From Bifidobacterium breve (lineage in GTDB: Bacteria; Actinomycetota; Actinomycetes; Nanopelagicales; Nanopelagicaceae), in NCBI GenBank assembly GCA_945885625.1, contig CAMCYS010000001.1, positions 1 to 64,000 of the forward strand: a DNA stretch of 64,000 bases. Direction: 5' to 3'. The notes under the pieces were generated by a model. The model worked only from the letters and a program-made list of their open reading frames with translations, searched no databases and was not told the origin of the DNA. The position numbers and the translations under genes were made by a program. The first letter of the stretch is position 1. Each line of letters starts with the position of its first letter. Below, piece by piece: positions 1 through 8,565 of this stretch.

Positions 1-2306
1 TGCTTGATTCCAATATTGACTACTTGGTAACCGTTGTTAGACAAAATAATATCAACCAGGTTTTTGCCAATATCGTGAACATCGCCCTTAACGGTGGCAA
101 GCAACATGCGTCCGCGACCTTGGTCGTCTGTTTTCTCCATATGTGGTTCTAGATAAGCAACCGCGCTCTTCATAACTTCGGCACTTTGTAAAACGAAAGG
201 TAGCTGCATTTCGCCCTTACCAAACAGTTCACCGACTACTTTCATGCCCTCCAGCAGATGGTCATTAATAATCTGCAGCGGCTTAATGCCTTGCGACATA
301 GCTAAATCTAGATCGGAATCAAGGCCAACTTTCTCGCCATCGATGATTCGACGTTGTAGACGTTCTTCAAGTGGCAGCGCAGCCAGACCTGCGGCACGTA
401 AGTTTCGTGTCGCGCCAACTTCAACCCCTTCAAACAACTGTAAAAACTCGGTTAGCGGATCGTAAGTGCATTCTCCATCGGTATAGGTTCGTCGATCATA
501 AATCAGATCAAGTGCTACTTCACGGGCTCTGGCATCAATACGAACCATTGGAGTGATCTTGGAAGGATGAACAATTGCCGAATCAAGGCCAGCTTCTACG
601 CACTCATTTAGGAATACTGAGTTAAGTACGATTCGAGAAGCCGCATTTAGGCCAAAAGAAACATTGCTAACACCTAGAGTTGTTTGAACTTCAGGAAACT
701 CAAGTTTTAGCGCACGGATAGCTTCAATAGTTTCAATCCCATCGCGACGAGTCTCTTCTTGACCAGTAGCAATTGGGAAAGTTAAACAATCGATCAAGAT
801 ATCGCCAGTCGCCATCCCCCAGTTAGACGTCAAATCATTAATCAGACGACGAGCAACCTTAAGTTTCCATTCTTTAGTGCGCGCTTGGCCCTCTTCATCA
901 ATCGTTAAAGCAACAACGCTGGCGCCATGTTCTTGTACCAACGGCATAATCTTGGCAAAGCGTGAAGTCGGGCCATCGCCATCTTCGTAGTTGACCGAGT
1001 TAATAACGCTGCGGCCACCTAATTGTTCAAGACCTGCTTTTAAAACCGCAGGTTCGGTCGAGTCCAAAACAATAGGTAGCGTTGAGGCAGTTGCGAAACG
1101 ACTTGCCAGCTCAGTCATATCTCGTGCGCCATCACGTCCAACATAATCAACCGAAAGATCGAGCATGTGCGCACCTTCGCGAATCTGATCGCGAGCGATT
1201 TCGACGCAGGTTTGCCAATCTTCAGCAACTAGCGCATCTCGAAACGCCCTAGAACCGTTGGCATTAGTGCGCTCACCAATTGCTAAGTAAGTCTTATCCT
1301 GGCGGAATGGAACAAATTGATAGAGTGAAGAAGCGCCACGTTCGGTAACTGGGCTGCGATCTTTGATCTGGTGACCTTTAAATTTTTCAACAACTGCAGC
1401 TAAATGCGCAGGTGTGGTGCCGCAACAGCCACCCAATAGCGAAATACCGTAATCAGCCACGAAAGTATCGAGGGCGGTTGCTAGTTCATCCGGACCAAGT
1501 GGATATTCGGCGCCTTTTTTACCGAGAATTGGTAGACCCGCATTTGGCATAACCGAAAGCGCTACCTGAGAATTTTGCGCTAAATAGCGCAGGTGTTCGG
1601 ACATTTCGGCTGGTCCAGTCGCGCAGTTGAGCCCGATTAAATCAATCTCTAGTGGGGCTAATGCATTTAACGCGGCACCAATTTCAGAACCAAGCAGCAT
1701 AGTTCCTGTCTGTTCAACGGTAACCTGGGCAATCAAAACTATGTCGCGATCTACCTTGGCCATTGCTGCGCGAGACCCATTGACTGCAGCTTTAGCTTGC
1801 AGTAAATCTTGTGTCGTTTCAATTAGAAGTGCATCGGACCCGCCATCTAGTAAACCTTGCGCAGCTGTTTCATAGGCGTTACGTAGAAACTCATAAGTTG
1901 TATGTCCCAAAGTAGGTAACTTAGTACCGGGCCCGAGTGAACCTAAAACAAATCGTGGTTTTTCCGGAGTTGAAAATTTGTCTGCGCACTTGCGAGCTAT
2001 TTTGGCACCCGCAAAGGCCAATTCGTAGATTCGATCTTCGATGCCGTATTCAGCGAGATTAGCCCAGTTTGCACCAAAGGTATTTGTCTCAATCGCATCG
2101 ACGCCGACTGCTAAATATTCATTGTGAACAGTGGCAACAATATCGGGACGCGAAATATTAAGAATCTCATTACAGCCTTCATGATTTTGAAAATCCTCCA
2201 TCGAAGGATCGGCAGCCTGCAACATTGTGCCCATAGCGCCATCTGCAATTACGATGCGCTCGGCTAACGCTTGGCGAAGCAAAGAAGGCGTTTTCACGAG
2301 GCTCAT
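1..2306 (-). CDS. metH: Methionine synthase (5-methyltetrahydrofolate--homocysteine methyltransferase), C-terminus beyond left edge
   Basis: Not in the supplied ORF track (no stop inside the window). Reverse-strand reading from ATG at 2306 gives MSLVKTPSLLRQALAERIVIADGAMGTMLQ...; contains LLGGCCGTTPAH zinc-site motif, pterin-binding domain (GERTNANGS) and start of the B12-binding domain (KGDVHDIGKNLV). Confidence 0.95.
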   Translation of the reverse strand, partial: MSLVKTPSLLRQALAERIVIADGAMGTMLQAADPSMEDFQNHEGCNEILNISRPDIVATVHNEYLAVGVDAIETNTFGANWANLAEYGIEDRIYELAFAGAKIARKCADKFSTPEKPRFVLGSLGPGTKLPTLGHTTYEFLRNAYETAAQGLLDGGSDALLIETTQDLLQAKAAVNGSRAAMAKVDRDIVLIAQVTVEQTGTMLLGSEIGAALNALAPLEIDLIGLNCATGPAEMSEHLRYLAQNSQVALSVMPNAGLPILGKKGAEYPLGPDELATALDTFVADYGISLLGGCCGTTPAHLAAVVEKFKGHQIKDRSPVTERGASSLYQFVPFRQDKTYLAIGERTNANGSRAFRDALVAEDWQTCVEIARDQIREGAHMLDLSVDYVGRDGARDMTELASRFATASTLPIVLDSTEPAVLKAGLEQLGGRSVINSVNYEDGDGPTSRFAKIMPLVQEHGASVVALTIDEEGQARTKEWKLKVARRLINDLTSNWGMATGDILIDCLTFPIATGQEETRRDGIETIEAIRALKLEFPEVQTTLGVSNVSFGLNAASRIVLNSVFLNECVEAGLDSAIVHPSKITPMVRIDARAREVALDLIYDRRTYTDGECTYDPLTEFLQLFEGVEVGATRNLRAAGLAALPLEERLQRRIIDGEKVGLDSDLDLAMSQGIKPLQIINDHLLEGMKVVGELFGKGEMQLPFVLQSAEVMKSAVAYLEPHMEKTDDQGRGRMLLATVKGDVHDIGKNLVDIILSNNGYQVVNIGIK

Positions 2307-2340
2307 TGGGCCAAGGTTACCAGTAGATAGATTTTGGCGA

Positions 2341-3582
2341 TTAGATCGCGATACCCAAGAAGGTATCGATGGCTCTACTCAACTCACCGCTACTGCCACC
2401 AGTTAGACCGCTTTCGGTTTGCTCGATCCAAGCATCTATCGCCTTGATCGCTCGAACTGTGTCTAAGTTATCGGCCAGACTTGCGATGATCAATGCCACG
2501 CATTCTTGGGTAGGTGCAACTTCATTGCGGCTAAGAGCGCTTTGCAGTCGATGCAACCGCGCCTTCGCCTCCTCTAACACTGCATCAGTCCACATACGAT
2601 CTTTACCATAAGCTGCACTGAGAAGTGCTAATCGAATAGCCATTGGTTCAACACCCGTTACAATCAAATTACTGACAAAAATTAAATTGCCTTTACTTTT
2701 GCTCATCTTTTCGCCGTCGAGTCCCACCATTCCGGCATGAACGTAAGTGCGCGCATATGGCTTTCCAGTCATGATCGCTACTTGTGAGGCACCCATCTCG
2801 TGATGCGGAAAAATCAAATCACTGCCGCCACCCTGAATATCAATGGCGAAATCTTCCTCAGGATCAGGCTTCAAATACGCCAGTGCGATTGCGCTGCATT
2901 CAATGTGCCAACCTGGTCGGCCAGCGCCGAAAGGTGATGGCCATGATGGTTCACCTGGACGCGCCGCTAACCAGACTAAACAGTCGAGGACATCCTTTTT
3001 GCCGACTCGATCTGGATCTCCCCCGCGTTCCGAAAAAATCTCGCTCATCTCAACTTGGGAATAGTGTGAACGCGTACCGAATTCAGAGTCACTTCGGACA
3101 GAGAAGTAAAGATCACTCTCTACTGGATAAACAGTATTTTTCGCTTGCAGAACTTCGATTGCCTCAGTAACTAGCGGAATAGCTTCGACAGCTCCGATAT
3201 AACTTTCTGGGGGCAGAACATGCAGATTGACCATATCTCCCCGGAACAGCTCAATTTGGGAATGCGCCAAATCTTCCCAATTAATACCATCACGCGTTGC
3301 ACGTTCAAGAAGTGGGTCATCGATATCAGTTATGTTCTGTACGTAGCGAACCTCTGCTCCGGTCGCTCTCAGATATCGATTAATCAAATCAAAAGTTAAG
3401 TAAGTGGCAGCGTGGCCTAAGTGAGTTGCATCGTATGGGGTAATTCCGCAGACATACATGCGATAAAGGTTCTTGGTTGGAAGAGCTTTCTTGGTACCGG
3501 AGAGCGTATCTTTTAATGTGAGTTTCGGCAGGGAAAATTTCGGATCTACCGGAGGAATTGCAACTGTAGGCCAAGAACGCAT
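2341..3582 (-). CDS. mshC: Cysteine:glucosaminyl-inositol ligase (mycothiol biosynthesis), CysRS-like
   Basis: CysRS-like fold with YVCGITPYDATHLGHAATYLTFDLI and KMSKSKGN, lacking the CysRS C-terminal region; first gene position matches the conserved actinobacterial mshC/SCO1664/DUF3090 neighbourhood. Confidence 0.9.
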   Translation of the reverse strand: MRSWPTVAIPPVDPKFSLPKLTLKDTLSGTKKALPTKNLYRMYVCGITPYDATHLGHAATYLTFDLINRYLRATGAEVRYVQNITDIDDPLLERATRDGINWEDLAHSQIELFRGDMVNLHVLPPESYIGAVEAIPLVTEAIEVLQAKNTVYPVESDLYFSVRSDSEFGTRSHYSQVEMSEIFSERGGDPDRVGKKDVLDCLVWLAARPGEPSWPSPFGAGRPGWHIECSAIALAYLKPDPEEDFAIDIQGGGSDLIFPHHEMGASQVAIMTGKPYARTYVHAGMVGLDGEKMSKSKGNLIFVSNLIVTGVEPMAIRLALLSAAYGKDRMWTDAVLEEAKARLHRLQSALSRNEVAPTQECVALIIASLADNLDTVRAIKAIDAWIEQTESGLTGGSSGELSRAIDTFLGIAI

Positions 3583-3591
3583 TTGCTTATC

Positions 3592-4314
3592 CTAGAACGG
3601 CGGCCACGGAACCGCCGGCCAATCTGGGCTGGGCGAAGGGAAGACTTTAGTGGTCTGTAGACGTGAAACTCTTGCTTTCAAAGCGTTGAACTCTTCGGCA
3701 GTAATCAATTGACTGATTGCTTCGCCGGTTTCATTTTCGAGCTTACTCTGCAGAAGACTAAGCGTGGCGATTTCTGATGGGCTTAAAGTTTGCTGCTCCC
3801 ACTGCCAGAGCACTGTACGCAGTTTATCTTCGGTGTGAAAAGTCACCCCGTGATCACAGCCGTAAATATGACCATCTAATGTCGGCAATAGATGACCAAT
3901 TTTGCGATCAGTATTATTTATCACTACATCTAATAGCGCGATCTTCCTCAATCCAGGGACGTCTTTACGGTACAACTCAGCCAAGTCAACATCATCATCG
4001 ATGTCGATCCAGAGCTGCACCATGCCAAAACCAAACGGTCCTTCGCGCAAAAGTGTTGGTGGGACACAGTCAAAGTGCATCGCCTCGCTGATTAAATAAG
4101 CGGCGTATTCCCGATTAGCCAGAGTGCCGTCAGGGAAATCCCATAATGGTCGTTCTCCGGTTACGGGTTTATAGATACAGTTGAATGAATTCTCGCCAAC
4201 TGTGATCTCACCAAAGAGCGTAGCATTGGATGCGTCAACCAATCGCCCAGTAACTTTTAGATCGCCGTAGCTAAGTGCTGCGAGAATCTCATCGCGATTA
4301 TCTGCGGTAACCAT
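3592..4314 (-). CDS. SCO1664-family protein (PI3K/PI4K-like domain)
   Basis: Sequence style (GEITVGENSFNCIYKPVTGERPLWDFPDGTLANREYAAYLISEA) and synteny. The track's start at 4419 overlaps DUF3090 by ~120 bp; ATG at 4314 (MVTADNRDEIL) is preferred. Confidence 0.8.
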   Translation of the reverse strand: MVTADNRDEILAALSYGDLKVTGRLVDASNATLFGEITVGENSFNCIYKPVTGERPLWDFPDGTLANREYAAYLISEAMHFDCVPPTLLREGPFGFGMVQLWIDIDDDVDLAELYRKDVPGLRKIALLDVVINNTDRKIGHLLPTLDGHIYGCDHGVTFHTEDKLRTVLWQWEQQTLSPSEIATLSLLQSKLENETGEAISQLITAEEFNALKARVSRLQTTKVFPSPSPDWPAVPWPPF

Positions 4315-4846
4315 TTGCCCTCGGACACAGGTGACCTGTGGGATCGATTGGAATTCCGCAGAACGGGCAAGGCAAGCGACCCGCACCAACCACAGCGGCA
4401 GTTCTTTTTGCAAAGGCATCGGCTTGGGCCAAAGTTAATGAGACGCGGAGCAAATCCGGAGCATCTTCTTCATCATCATCGGCCAACTCTTCTTCATCTG
4501 AATCTGATGGAGTAGCGCGCTGCAATTCCACTAGGACAATTTCGGAATCAGTTAAGAATGAAAGGCCGATTACACCGACACGAAACTCTTCAAAGATTGG
4601 CTGCTCTAACGGTTCGGTGTCGGTAAGCAATTTTGGATAGGCAATCAGTGGATTACCTCGCTTAATTTCTTTGAGAATCGCACCAACTCGATCTGCCAAA
4701 GCGGCAGCCTGTATTTTCTCTAGCCCAACTGAGGTGATCCTTGAGCCTGATCGCGCTTGGATAAAGAAAGCACGTTCTCCTGGCTCACCGACTGTGCCGC
4801 AGACAAACCGTTCAACTGGATTGAAATCGTAAACAATCCGGCTCAC
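4298..4846 (-). CDS. DUF3090 family protein
   Basis: MSRIVYDFNPVERFVCGTVGEPGERAFFIQARSG... and C-terminal PFCGIPIDPTGHLCPRANGYRR typical of the family; conserved neighbourhood. Confidence 0.85.
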   Translation of the reverse strand: MSRIVYDFNPVERFVCGTVGEPGERAFFIQARSGSRITSVGLEKIQAAALADRVGAILKEIKRGNPLIAYPKLLTDTEPLEQPIFEEFRVGVIGLSFLTDSEIVLVELQRATPSDSDEEELADDDEEDAPDLLRVSLTLAQADAFAKRTAAVVGAGRLPCPFCGIPIDPTGHLCPRANGYRR

Positions 4847-5514
4847 TTGGTAAGACCTTTTCCCCCGCCAAGTAAGTGTCCGCGTTTACTTTTACTCTGC
4901 AGAATTTCACGAACTGAGGAATCCGAATCGTTAAGACGAGTAATTCTGATCGCGCCACCATTTGATTCAAGAATCGAAATTGAAGCTGGATCAATCACGA
5001 TTCTCTGAAAATCATCTAGGTGCATTCCGAGCGAACTAGCCACAATCGCTTTGATTACATCGCCATGTGAAACCATGATGGTTAGTTCTAAGTTGGAAGC
5101 AAAGAAAGCATGGACTGGCTGCATTGCCCTGACTTGCATTTGAGCAATACTTTCGCCCTCGGGGAAGGTTACTGCGCTCGGCTGTGCCTGCACTTTTCGC
5201 CATAACTTTGCGCGAGAAAGAGTTGCCAACTTCCGACCAGACCATCTACCGTAATCAACTTCTACTAAGTCTCTTTCCGCATTGACCACAACGTTCTCGC
5301 CATATTTTTCCAACCAAGGCGTTAAAGTTTCCAGACAACGATCCATCGGGCTCACTTGAACTTGCGCAATAGTTAGTGGCCCCAGCCGTTCGGCTAACCG
5401 TATGGCTTGTTCTTTCCCTGATTTAGAAAGGTGCACATTCGGCAGTTGACCAGAGAGAACTCCAGCCGCATTAGCTGTTGAGTGGGCATGTCTGATCAAA
5501 ACAATTTTCGGCAC
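4843..5514 (-). CDS. Histidine phosphatase family protein (MSMEG_4193-type putative phosphomutase)
   Basis: LIRHAHSTANAAG (RHG motif) and MVSHGDVIKAIV; overlaps DUF3090 start by 4 nt. Confidence 0.88.
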   Translation of the reverse strand: MPKIVLIRHAHSTANAAGVLSGQLPNVHLSKSGKEQAIRLAERLGPLTIAQVQVSPMDRCLETLTPWLEKYGENVVVNAERDLVEVDYGRWSGRKLATLSRAKLWRKVQAQPSAVTFPEGESIAQMQVRAMQPVHAFFASNLELTIMVSHGDVIKAIVASSLGMHLDDFQRIVIDPASISILESNGGAIRITRLNDSDSSVREILQSKSKRGHLLGGGKGLTK

Positions 5515-5564
5515 CCTGAAAGGTTATCGCAGTAATTGGACCCTCGTCTTGCTAGGTTTGCGCC

Positions 5565-6515
5565 ATGGAAATAAGGCGTGCCGGCGAAAGCGGTTTATCA
5601 CTAACTCGATTAGGTCTGGGAACTATGACCTGGGGTCGAGATACCGATGAACATGAAGCCGCAGATCAGATGCGCGCCTATCTCGATGCAGGTGGAAATT
5701 TCATCGATACCGCAGCGGTCTACGGTGATGGTGATAGCGAACGTGTGATTGGTGGCTTAGCTGGCTCACTCTTTAAACGCGAAGAAATTGTTTTGGCAAC
5801 CAAGGCCGGAATCACTTTTCCGGGAGGGGTCCGTACAGTAAACAACTCACGGTCTTCCCTAATGGCCGAGCTCGATAGTTCGCTGGCTCGACTAGGCACT
5901 GACTATGTTGATTTGTGGCAGGTTCACACTTGGGACAGTGAAAATCCCATCGCAGACGCGCTCTCCGCTTTGGATTGGGCTTACAACACAGGTCGTGCGC
6001 GATACGTTGGAATTTCAAACTTTTCAGGCTGGCAAACCGCGCATTGCGTTACTCGGCAAAGTAATCAAGGTGGCAAAGCCCCGATCGCATCGATTCAATC
6101 GGAGTATTCACTTTTAAATCGTGAAGTCGAACGCGAAATTATCCCGGCAGCGCAAGCTTTAGGTTTTGGGTTCCTCCCCTGGTCACCCCTCGGACGTGGC
6201 GTACTGACTGGGAAATATCGCAACGGATTACCAAGTGACTCGCGCGGCGCAAGCGCTCACTTTGCTGGTTTCGTGGAACCTTATTTAGATGCTCGTTCTT
6301 CACGCATTGTCGAAGCTGTCTGTGTGGCAGCCGATGGACTTGGGTTCTCACCACTTGAAGTTTCATTGGCTTGGGTACGAGATGCACCAGGCGTAACAAG
6401 TGCGATTGTTGGCGCTCGCACCGGGGCTCAACTTCGCGGGATTTTAACTTCGGAACAAATTAGTTTACCTGAAGTCGTTCGCGAAGCACTTAGCGAAGTA
6501 TCAGCAGTTCTTTAA
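5565..6515 (+). CDS. Aldo/keto reductase
   Basis: LGLGTMTWG, GGNFIDTAAVYGDGDSERVIG, YVGISNFSGWQ motifs. Confidence 0.92.
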   Translation: MEIRRAGESGLSLTRLGLGTMTWGRDTDEHEAADQMRAYLDAGGNFIDTAAVYGDGDSERVIGGLAGSLFKREEIVLATKAGITFPGGVRTVNNSRSSLMAELDSSLARLGTDYVDLWQVHTWDSENPIADALSALDWAYNTGRARYVGISNFSGWQTAHCVTRQSNQGGKAPIASIQSEYSLLNREVEREIIPAAQALGFGFLPWSPLGRGVLTGKYRNGLPSDSRGASAHFAGFVEPYLDARSSRIVEAVCVAADGLGFSPLEVSLAWVRDAPGVTSAIVGARTGAQLRGILTSEQISLPEVVREALSEVSAVL

Positions 6516-7811
6516 GAAGCGTTCCATCATGTGTACACCAGCTTTCAAACCATCAATCGGGACTCGCTCGTCAACGCCGTGAAATAGCGAGAAGAAATCT
6601 AGCCCTGGCGGCAACTTTAACGGGCCAAATCCGTAACCGATTATTCCCAACTCGGAAAGCGCTTTATTGTCCGTACCACCACTCATCATGTATGGGACCG
6701 CAATTGCGTCAGGATCTTCAGCCATCAAAGCTTGCACCATCGCTTCGACTAGATCGCCACTGAAGTCGGCTTCTAGCGAGATGTCACGAGTAAGCGTTTC
6801 GATTTCAATATCTGGTCCGACAATTTCACGAATAGTTTGATTGAACTCATCCTCGTAACCCGGTAAGAAACGGCCATCGACAACCGCAGAGGCCGTTTGG
6901 GGAATGACATTTGCTTTATAGCCAGATGACAACATCGTGGGGTTAGCTGTATTTTGCAGCGTCGCACCAAACATCTTGGCGGCCGGGCCGAACTCTTCGA
7001 GAAGTGGGCGAAAGTCTGCTTCGTCGTACTTATTGCCAGATAATTTTGCAACGTTAGAAAAAAGTGACTTTACCGTTGCGGTGTAACGCTGAGGCCAAAC
7101 GTGGCTACCCAGTTTCGAAACAGCTGCACCGAGAGCAGTTAGCGCGTTATCTTTATTGATCATGGAACCGTGTCCTGCGGTTCCCTTAGCAGTTAACTTG
7201 AACCAATGGATTCCTTTTTGCGCAGTCTCGATAATGTACATGCGTTTACCATTTTTGAGTTCGATAGAGAATCCACCCACCTCAGAAACAGCTTCGGAGC
7301 AACCAGCGAAAACTTCCGGGTGATTCGCAGTCATGTAACGAGAACCATATTCACTGCCAGCTTCTTCGTCAGCAAAGAAGGCTAAGACGATGTCGCGAGG
7401 TGGTAGATATCCTTCACGTGCCCACTTGCGCACGATCGCCAAAATCATAGCGTCGACATTTTTCATATCAACAGCTCCGCGTCCCCAAATAAAACCATCT
7501 TTAATCTCACCGCTGAATGGATCAACCGACCAATCTTTTGCCTCTGCAGGAACCACATCGATATGTCCATGCACGACCAAGCCCGATCTGCTCGAATCGC
7601 TTCCTGCTATTTTCGCAACCACATTAACCCGATTAGGCGCTGACTCATAAGTGGTCGCAGCGATGCCAACTTCGGCAAGTGACTTAACAACATAGTCGGC
7701 GACAGCTTTCTCGTCACCTTTACCTTCGCCGTAGTTCACACTCGGAATCCGAATTAGCTCTTGGCAAATACGTATCGTTTCTTCTTCTAACGCCAGTCGG
7801 TCTTGATTCAT
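6501..7811 (-). CDS. M20/M25/M40 family metallopeptidase
   Basis: VVHGHIDVVPAEAKDWSVDPFSGEIKDGFIWGRGAVDMKN, ADEEAGSEYG; 3' end overlaps the convergent AKR by 15 bp. Confidence 0.92.
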   Translation of the reverse strand: MNQDRLALEEETIRICQELIRIPSVNYGEGKGDEKAVADYVVKSLAEVGIAATTYESAPNRVNVVAKIAGSDSSRSGLVVHGHIDVVPAEAKDWSVDPFSGEIKDGFIWGRGAVDMKNVDAMILAIVRKWAREGYLPPRDIVLAFFADEEAGSEYGSRYMTANHPEVFAGCSEAVSEVGGFSIELKNGKRMYIIETAQKGIHWFKLTAKGTAGHGSMINKDNALTALGAAVSKLGSHVWPQRYTATVKSLFSNVAKLSGNKYDEADFRPLLEEFGPAAKMFGATLQNTANPTMLSSGYKANVIPQTASAVVDGRFLPGYEDEFNQTIREIVGPDIEIETLTRDISLEADFSGDLVEAMVQALMAEDPDAIAVPYMMSGGTDNKALSELGIIGYGFGPLKLPPGLDFFSLFHGVDERVPIDGLKAGVHMMERFLKNC

Positions 7812-7860
7812 GGGGCCACTATTTCACTGTTTAAGTCGAAATGTTGAGCGATAACACCTT

Positions 7861-7890
7861 TTGCTGTGTTGTCACCTAAGTTGGTATCCT
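7861..7890 (+). promoter_or_regulatory. Possible sigma70-like promoter for tRNA-Leu
   Basis: TTGCTG (7861-7866), 18 bp spacer, TATCCT (7885-7890), ending ~18 nt before the tRNA 5' end. Weak -35 match. Confidence 0.35.
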
Positions 7891-7907
7891 TCGCAGGAAA
7901 ACCATTC

Positions 7908-7991
7908 GTCCGGGTGGCGGAATTGGCAGACGCGCTAGCTTGAGGTGTTAGTGCCCGCAAGGGCTTAGGGGTTCAAGTCCCCTCCCGGACA
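7908..7991 (+). tRNA. tRNA-Leu, anticodon GAG
   Basis: Acceptor GTCCGGG/CCCGGAC, D-arm TGGCGGAATTGGCAGACGCG, anticodon stem-loop CTAGC-TTGAGGT-GTTAG (GAG), long variable arm, T-arm GGGGTTCAAGTCCCC, discriminator A; no encoded CCA. Confidence 0.96.
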
Positions 7992-8031
7992 CATTTAATG
8001 GAAAAAGAGTTCCGCCAGAAAGGTAGAGCGT

Positions 8032-8565
8032 ATGAAGATTGCCGAAGCGCTCGCGCTGATTCGGCCGATTCCTGATTTTCCAGTTCCGGGCATCCTCTTC
8101 CAAGACATTGCTCCATTAATCGCGAATCAAAACGCTTTTGAATTGGTTACCAAAGAATTTGCCAAGACGCATTCACCTTTTAACTTGGTTGCAGGCATTG
8201 AATCCCGTGGTTTCATTCTAGCTAGTGCGATAGCAATAGATAGCCAAGTTGGTTTCGTTCCGATCCGCAAAGCTGGCAAATTGCCAGGCGCTGTAATCAA
8301 GCGCGATTACGGCTTGGAATATGGCAGTGACAGTCTCGAAATGCAGGTTGATGCGCTCTCCCATGTGTTAAATCCAAAAGTCCTACTCATTGATGACGTG
8401 CTAGCGACCGGCGGAACGATTATTGCTGCGCTTGAACTCATCTCGGATCTCGTTGGTGAGATTTGTGAGGTCGCTGTCTTATTGGAGATTTGTGCTCTGG
8501 GTGGTCGAGCTCGAATTCTGGACACATTCCAAGACCTAAAGATTCGAGCTCTGGTACAGATTTGA
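8032..8565 (+). CDS. apt: Adenine phosphoribosyltransferase
   Basis: IPDFPVPGILFQDIAPLI, GIESRGFILA, PRTase motif VLLIDDVLATGGTI. Confidence 0.95.
   Translation: MKIAEALALIRPIPDFPVPGILFQDIAPLIANQNAFELVTKEFAKTHSPFNLVAGIESRGFILASAIAIDSQVGFVPIRKAGKLPGAVIKRDYGLEYGSDSLEMQVDALSHVLNPKVLLIDDVLATGGTIIAALELISDLVGEICEVAVLLEICALGGRARILDTFQDLKIRALVQI

Noticed and set aside
244-1875. Small + strand ORFs (244-465, 371-556, 1627-1875)
   Set aside because: All lie antisense to metH, which the track omitted because it runs off the window edge.
2784-3170. 128-aa + strand ORF inside mshC
   Set aside because: Antisense to mshC; no recognisable motifs or credible SD.
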